Source: Nitratireductor alexandrii (GTDB lineage: Bacteria > Pseudomonadota > Alphaproteobacteria > Rhizobiales > Rhizobiaceae). From it: a stretch of 39,446 nucleotides of DNA. A program made the position numbers and the translations under genes. Positions 35,435 through 39,446 of this stretch are shown one piece after another. Position 1 is the stretch's first letter. Every line of letters starts with the position of its first letter. The stretch lies in assembly GCF_004000215.1 (NCBI RefSeq), contig NZ_RBVY01000015.1, forward strand, positions 1 through 39,446, given 5' to 3'. The notes under the pieces are model-generated. The model was given only the letters and a program-made list of their open reading frames with translations, had not been told where the DNA came from and did no database searches.

Positions 35435-36384
35435 GTCCGCTCCCGGACGACGACGACGACCGAAGACCGCTCACCGGGATCACGCTCAAGATCGCCTCGG
35501 TGTGCGCCTTCGTCGCCATGTCGACCTTCATCAAGGCGTCGGGCGAGGTGCCGCCCGGCCAGACCGTGTTCTTCCGTTCGCTGTTCGCCGTCATCCCGGT
35601 GGTGGCGGTCATGGCCTTTCGCCGGGAGCTGGCCGTCGCCTTCCGCACCAGCCGGCCGCTCAGCCACGTCGCGCGCGGTGTCGTCGGCGTCATCGCCATG
35701 GGGCTGGGCTTTTTCGCCCTGACGCGTCTGCCGCTGCCGGAATGGATCGCCATCAACTACGCCCAGCCGCTGATCGTGGTTATGCTGAGCGCGCTGGTGT
35801 TCGGCGAGACGGTGCGCATTTTTCGCTGGAGCGCGGTGATGGTCGGGCTGGTCGGGGTCACCATCATTTCATGGCCCAAGCTGACGCTGTTGTCGTCGGG
35901 CGCCGAACTGGGCCGCGGCGAGGCGCTGGGCGTGCTGGCCGCCCTGGTCGGCGCGGCGGTTTCGGCGATCGCCATGCTGCTGGTGCGCCGGTTGGTCAAG
36001 ACGGAGGGATCGCCGACGATCGTGTTCTGGTTTTCCATCACCGCCACCGTCGCCGGACTGCTGACGCTGCCCTTCGGCTGGGCGGCACTGACGCCGTTGC
36101 AGGCCGTCATGCTGGTGATGGCGGGGCTGTGCGGCGGCATCGGCCAGATCCTGATGACGGAAAGCTATCGCCATGCCGACATGTCGACCATCGCCCCGTT
36201 CGAATACACTTCCATGCTGCTCGGCATCGCCATCGGCTATACGGTTTTCGGCGACGTTCCCACCATTCACGTCATGGTCGGCGGGACGATCGTCGTCGGC
36301 GCGGGCCTGTTCATCATCTGGCGCGAGCACCGGCTCGGCCTGGAGCGGGGTGCTGCCCGCCGGGTGACCCCGCCGCAGGGCTGA
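35431..36384 (+). CDS. DMT-superfamily (EamA) permease
   Basis: This 317-residue membrane protein has about ten hydrophobic segments and the EamA repeat pattern. The first half contains KIASVCAFVAMSTFIKA and FFRSLFAVIPVV, and the conserved LPLPEWIAINYAQPL closes the first repeat. The second half includes QILMTESYRHADMSTIAPFEY and GIAIGYTVFGDVP (quoted in part). A short Asp-rich N-terminus (DDDDD) precedes TM1. It starts at a GTG overlapping the CoxL-like gene stop, so they are translated together. Family members move metabolites, often amino acids or purines; which one cannot be read here. A link to the hydroxylase substrate or product is possible. Confidence 0.9.
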   Translation: MSPLPDDDDDRRPLTGITLKIASVCAFVAMSTFIKASGEVPPGQTVFFRSLFAVIPVVAVMAFRRELAVAFRTSRPLSHVARGVVGVIAMGLGFFALTRLPLPEWIAINYAQPLIVVMLSALVFGETVRIFRWSAVMVGLVGVTIISWPKLTLLSSGAELGRGEALGVLAALVGAAVSAIAMLLVRRLVKTEGSPTIVFWFSITATVAGLLTLPFGWAALTPLQAVMLVMAGLCGGIGQILMTESYRHADMSTIAPFEYTSMLLGIAIGYTVFGDVPTIHVMVGGTIVVGAGLFIIWREHRLGLERGAARRVTPPQG

Positions 36385-36389
36385 GCGCG

Positions 36390-37214
36390 TCACGAGGCCG
36401 TGCCGTTCGTCCACCCGGCGGCGAGCGCGCGCAGGATTTCGCCGGAGCAGGCATCGGCGGGAAAAAACGATTCGATCGCCAGTTCCGACAACGATATGTC
36501 GAGCGGCGTGCCGAAGACGGTGATCGTCGAAATCAGCGACAGCACGTTTTCGCCGATCTTAAGCTTCAGCGGCACCGCCACCAGCGGACCGTCCGGCTGA
36601 GGCCGTTCCGGCCGTTCACGCGCGGGCGCCGGATAGCCCCGCAATTCGTGTTCCAGCGTCGCAAGCCCTGCGTCGGCCACGGTTTCGTTGAGACGGCGCA
36701 GGCGTTCCAGAAGGTGGTCGCGCCATGCGACGAGATTGACGATACGCGGCGCGAGCCCGCCCGGATGCAGGCTGAGCCGCAGCACGTTGACGGGTGGCTC
36801 CAAGAGAGCGGGTTCGGCAACGGCCTGTAGAAACGGCGCGATCGCCCGGTTGGCCTTGACCAGGTTCCAGTGGCGATCGACGGCGATCGCGGGAAACGGC
36901 TCATGGCCTTTCAGCACCTGCTCGACGGCGGCCATTGCCTGGCCGAGCGCGGGATCGTCGAGCCGACGCTCGGTGAAACCCGGCGCATAGCCGGCGGCCA
37001 GCAAGATGCGGTTGCGCGCGCGCAGCGGCACCTCCAGCCGTTCGGCCAGATGCAGCACCATGTCGCGCGAGGGCGTGGCGCGACCGCTTTCCACGAAACT
37101 CAGATGGCGCTGCGATATCTCGGCCTCGAGCGCGAGGTCGAGCTGGCTCATCCGCCTGCGGGTGCGCCATTCTCGGATCAGACCGCCGACGGTCGGCGAG
37201 GGTTTGGTGCTCAT
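36390..37214 (-). CDS. XRE-family regulator with MmyB-like ligand-binding domain
   Basis: This 274-residue transcription factor has an N-terminal HTH_3-type domain at about 8-65 (RRRMSQLDLALEAEISQ, then RHLSFVESGRATPSRDMVL) and a C-terminal MmyB-like sensor domain at about 100-265 (FPAIAVDRHWNLVKANRA, VLRLSLHPGGLAPRIVN). The PAS-like C-terminal domain is thought to bind small ligands such as fatty acids. The start at 37214 matches the usual family N-terminus; 21 extra upstream codons are possible but would run through the palindrome at 37249-37265. It is divergent from a small membrane protein gene and converges with the permease gene 5 bases away. Confidence 0.9.
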   Translation of the reverse strand: MSTKPSPTVGGLIREWRTRRRMSQLDLALEAEISQRHLSFVESGRATPSRDMVLHLAERLEVPLRARNRILLAAGYAPGFTERRLDDPALGQAMAAVEQVLKGHEPFPAIAVDRHWNLVKANRAIAPFLQAVAEPALLEPPVNVLRLSLHPGGLAPRIVNLVAWRDHLLERLRRLNETVADAGLATLEHELRGYPAPARERPERPQPDGPLVAVPLKLKIGENVLSLISTITVFGTPLDISLSELAIESFFPADACSGEILRALAAGWTNGTAS

Positions 37215-37248
37215 ACCCGATAGATAGCCGAGCACGGCGCGCAATCCC

Positions 37249-37265
37249 ATTACCTTGCGGGTAAT
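37249..37265. promoter_or_regulatory. Palindromic operator candidate in the divergent regulator promoter
   Basis: ATTACC at 37249-37254 and GGTAAT at 37260-37265 form a perfect 6-bp inverted repeat around a 5-base centre, 35 bases upstream of the regulator start and 98 upstream of the membrane protein start. This is where an autorepressing XRE/MmyB-type factor would bind to control both divergent genes. I recall similar ATTACC/GGTAAT palindromes beside this regulator family, but no comparison was made. Confidence 0.55.
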
Positions 37266-37362
37266 CGCCAGCAACACGATCCCGCGCCATGCTTCCTCCA
37301 GTCGGGCGCAGACGCCTCACAAAGGCCATGCCGCCGGCCAGCTCGCATCAAGGAGATTTGCC

Positions 37363-37761
37363 ATGACCGTCGCCATCACACCCTTCCTGCGCAACGCGCT
37401 TTATCTCGACGCCGCCGTCAGCGGCGCGGCCGGCCTGTTGATGGCCGGCGGCGCGGGGGTGCTGTCGCCGTTGCTCGGCCTGCCGCAGCCGCTGTTGTTG
37501 TGGGCGGGTCTGGTGCTCATTCCTTTCGTCGCCATGCTGGTCTTCACCGCCCGCAAGGAGCGGGTGCCGCGCCTGCTGATGATCGACATTGTCGCTCTCA
37601 ACGCGCTGTGGGTTGCGGCGAGCCTCGGTATGCTGGTCGCCGGCCTGGTCGAGCCGAGCCTGCTCGGCATCGCCTTCGTTGTCGCCCAGGCGGTCGCCGT
37701 TGCCGGCTTCGCTGGGCTGCAGGCGGCGGCTCTGCGCGCGGCCGCGGCGCAAGGCGCCTGA
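37363..37761 (+). CDS. Small integral membrane protein, likely target of the XRE regulator
   Basis: This 132-residue protein consists of four predicted membrane helices with short loops: about 15-37, 44-62, 70-92 and 97-118. The only charged loop of note is ARKERVPRL between helices two and three. An AAGGAG at 37350-37355 supports the ATG. Genes for such four-helix proteins often lie divergent from MmyB-like regulators, and the shared palindrome suggests control by that regulator. No catalytic motif is visible. The function is unknown. Confidence 0.85.
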   Translation: MTVAITPFLRNALYLDAAVSGAAGLLMAGGAGVLSPLLGLPQPLLLWAGLVLIPFVAMLVFTARKERVPRLLMIDIVALNALWVAASLGMLVAGLVEPSLLGIAFVVAQAVAVAGFAGLQAAALRAAAAQGA

Positions 37762-37802
37762 TAGCGGCCCGGTGTCCGGGCGCGGATCGGAGGGAAAAGC
37801 CG

Positions 37803-38234
37803 ATGGTGCATCACGATGCGCGACGCTGGATCGACCACGTGCTCGCCGGCTCGCCGGTCGCTCGCGGGATCGGTCTGCGCTTTACGACGATCGAGCCGGA
37901 CCGGATCGTCGCCACGCTTCCCTTCGGACCCGACCGGGTAACCCTCGACGACCTTGTCCATGGCGGCGTCATCGCCACGCTGATCGACATTGCCGGCGCG
38001 GCCGCGGCCGCGTCGGGGATCGGCGACGGCGTTGCCGGCGGGGCCACCGCGACCATGAGCATCGCCTATCTCGCGCCGGCGCGCGGTTGCGACCTCACGG
38101 CCGAGGCGGTCGTGATTCAGCGCGGGCGCATCCAGACCGTGACCGATGTCTCGGTGCGCGACCCGTGCGGGCGGGCGATTGCCAAGGACATCGTCACAAG
38201 TCGCCTCTTCTTGCGCAAAAAGGCTGCGGGGTGA
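37803..38234 (+). CDS. PaaI-like hotdog-fold thioesterase
   Basis: This 143-residue single hotdog domain shows the PaaI/YdiI signature LVHGGVIATLIDIAGAAAA near residues 51-69, where the HGG segment and the Asp of the helix build the acyl-CoA site. TMSIAYLAPARGCDLTAEA continues the central sheet and IQRGRIQTVTDVSV the next strands. It probably hydrolyses acyl- or aryl-CoA thioesters in the cytosol; the substrate is not predictable. GGAGGG lies about 9 bases before the ATG. It lies 41 bases after the membrane protein gene on the same strand and converges with the MAPEG gene. Confidence 0.88.
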   Translation: MVHHDARRWIDHVLAGSPVARGIGLRFTTIEPDRIVATLPFGPDRVTLDDLVHGGVIATLIDIAGAAAAASGIGDGVAGGATATMSIAYLAPARGCDLTAEAVVIQRGRIQTVTDVSVRDPCGRAIAKDIVTSRLFLRKKAAG

Positions 38235-38249
38235 GGGGCTGGGCCTGTA

Positions 38250-38717
38250 TCAGAACCCGACGGCGGCCAGCAGGACGCTGCCGCTCATGAACGCGATGAT
38301 CAGCGAGCCGGGCGTCCACAGCGCCGCGCGGATATCGTGGGTCTGGCCGGTGGCATAGGCGGCGAAATGCAGGAGCCGCGTGACGACGTAGCCGTAGAAC
38401 AGGAGCTGCGCCGGCCAGAGCGGCGGCGTTGTCAACGTGTAGAGAAAGCCGGCGGCCAGGAAGAACGGCACGTTTTCCAGATCGTTCATCTGGATGCGCC
38501 GGATGCGCTCGACGCGTTCGTTGGGATGAAGCTGCGTGTGATCGGGCCGGGGGGTGAGCCGCGTCGGCTTCAGATCTTCCGGGGCGCGCAGCCCGGCATT
38601 TTCCTGCTTCATGCGGACCACGGTCAGCCACGACATCGCCACGACCTTCAGGATCATCAGGCTTGCCGCGATCGCGTAGGCGGCAAGGACGGGGTCGGAC
38701 AGCGACAGCAATTGCAT
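38250..38717 (-). CDS. MAPEG-family membrane protein (microsomal GST1-like)
   Basis: This 155-residue protein has four membrane helices (about 8-30, 82-99, 105-122, 132-152) and the MAPEG motif RIRRIQMNDLENVPFF, the glutathione-binding signature of microsomal glutathione transferase 1-like proteins. The Arg-rich loop with PNERVERIRR lies on the cytosolic side in that family. A glutathione transferase or peroxidase role in detoxifying lipophilic compounds is inferred. GGAGGAG stands before the ATG on the minus strand. It lies 40 bases after the uracil-DNA glycosylase gene on the same strand. Confidence 0.88.
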   Translation of the reverse strand: MQLLSLSDPVLAAYAIAASLMILKVVAMSWLTVVRMKQENAGLRAPEDLKPTRLTPRPDHTQLHPNERVERIRRIQMNDLENVPFFLAAGFLYTLTTPPLWPAQLLFYGYVVTRLLHFAAYATGQTHDIRAALWTPGSLIIAFMSGSVLLAAVGF

Positions 38718-38757
38718 CGTCTCCTCCGAATGTGCGGCCTGCCGTTTCGACCGGCCG

Positions 38758-39446
38758 TCAGGCGTCGTCCTTCAGCTCCCGCAATTTCAGTTTCAGGGCC
38801 AGAAAATCCCGCCAGGCCAGCCGTTTGTGGGCCGGATTGCGCAAAAGATAGGCCGGGTGCAGGGTCGGCATCGTCGGAATTTCGACCCCCGAGGCGGTGA
38901 TATGCGTGCGCCAGTTGCCGCGCATGCGCAAAATCCCTTCCTGGGTGCGCAGCAGCGCCTTGGCCGATGGGCCGCCGAGCGTGACGAGCACTTTCGGCGC
39001 GGCAAGCTCGATCTGGCGTTCGATGAAGGGCCGGCAGATTTCCGTCTCCAGCGGCGTCGGCGTACGGTTGCCGGGCGGGCGCCACGGGATCACGTTGGCG
39101 ATATAGGCCTTGCCGCGGTCGAGGCCGATCGCGGCCAGCATGCGGTCGAGCAGCTTGCCCGAGCGCCCGACGAAGGGCAGGCCCTGAATGTCCTCCTCGC
39201 GTCCCGGCGCCTCGCCGACCAGCATCACCTCGGCGGCGGGGTCGCCATCGGAAAACGCCAGGTTCTTGGCGGTGAATTTCAGATTGCAGCCGTCGAAATC
39301 CGCCAGCAAGTCTCGCAAATCCTCCAGCGAGCCGGCGCTGCGCGCAAGCTCGCGCGCCCGTTCGGCCTGGCGTTCGTCGGGAACCGCCGCCGATACCGGC
39401 CCGGCCGGCGGGCGCGGCGCGGCCGGCACCGTGCGCGCGGGCGCGG
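38758..39446 (-). CDS. Family-4-like uracil-DNA glycosylase (5' end beyond window)
   Basis: The visible 229 codons encode the conserved part of a family 4-type uracil-DNA glycosylase, a DNA repair enzyme that removes uracil. Motifs seen: VGEAPGREEDIQGLPFVG (water-activating and uracil pocket), NVIPWRPPGNRTPTP, LVTLGGPSAKALL and TLHPAYLLRNPAHK (motif 2 with the His). Classical members hold a [4Fe-4S] cluster by four cysteines. Only two counterparts are present, in FDGCNLK and TEICRPF; the other positions are Phe and Trp (IPWRPP instead of KCRPP). I recall the same in other alphaproteobacterial members. The frame is open to the right edge; a GTG at 39429 is not likely to be the true start. Confidence 0.9.
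   Translation of the reverse strand, partial: APARTVPAAPRPPAGPVSAAVPDERQAERARELARSAGSLEDLRDLLADFDGCNLKFTAKNLAFSDGDPAAEVMLVGEAPGREEDIQGLPFVGRSGKLLDRMLAAIGLDRGKAYIANVIPWRPPGNRTPTPLETEICRPFIERQIELAAPKVLVTLGGPSAKALLRTQEGILRMRGNWRTHITASGVEIPTMPTLHPAYLLRNPAHKRLAWRDFLALKLKLRELKDDA

Noticed and set aside
36390-37761. Toxin-antitoxin pair formed by the XRE protein and the small membrane protein
   Set aside because: The regulator has a full MmyB-like sensor domain and the genes are divergent, unlike a co-transcribed toxin-antitoxin unit.

Overview
The window is high-GC, densely packed DNA from an alphaproteobacterium, almost certainly of the order Hyphomicrobiales (Rhizobiales). The evidence is gene content and order: a feuN-feuP-feuQ-like two-component system, a cytochrome c maturation operon ccmI-ccmE-ccmF-ccmH (cycHJKL of rhizobia), degP, an OmpR-type regulator/kinase pair, glnE, a PleC-type kinase and pepN. 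From memory this order resembles Sinorhizobium and its relatives. No RNA genes, insertion sequences or CRISPR arrays were seen.

Region 1 (1-11828) is a gene transfer agent (GTA)-like cluster. It encodes DUF6107 protein (gp3.5), prohead protease (gp4), major capsid (gp5), connector (gp6), stopper (gp7), a small extra ORF, tail terminator (gp8), tail tube (gp9), two tail chaperones (gp10, gp10.1), a short tape measure (gp11), distal tail protein (gp12), hub (gp13), NlpC/P60 peptidase (gp14) and the 1301-residue megatron (gp15). A 68-residue membrane protein follows. All frames are intact and most genes overlap by a few bases, so a functional particle is plausible. The portal and terminase genes expected next to gp3.5 are not visible. 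The first ~260 bases instead hold the tail of an unrelated CxxC-containing frame and a hairpin.

Region 2 (11829-14959) carries feuN (periplasmic inhibitor), feuP (response regulator) and feuQ (PhoQ-like kinase), which in rhizobia respond to osmotic and envelope conditions. A GTTCA direct repeat with 11-bp period lies upstream. A small lipoprotein gene with a terminator-like hairpin follows.

Region 3 (15050-27777) reads all on the plus strand: ccmIEFH for heme delivery to apocytochrome c, a fused alpha/beta hydrolase-OsmC protein, the periplasmic protease DegP, an OmpR-family regulator with its kinase, glnE overlapping the kinase by 4 bases, and a secreted four-EF-hand protein. A strong hairpin closes this block.

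Region 4 (27842-33124) is on the minus strand: a PleC-like PAS histidine kinase and aminopeptidase N.

Region 5 (33125-39446) holds an orphan form-II CoxL-like molybdenum hydroxylase subunit coupled to a DMT permease gene, an XRE/MmyB-like regulator divergent from a small membrane protein gene with a palindrome between them, a PaaI-like thioesterase, a MAPEG protein, and a uracil-DNA glycosylase cut by the right edge.
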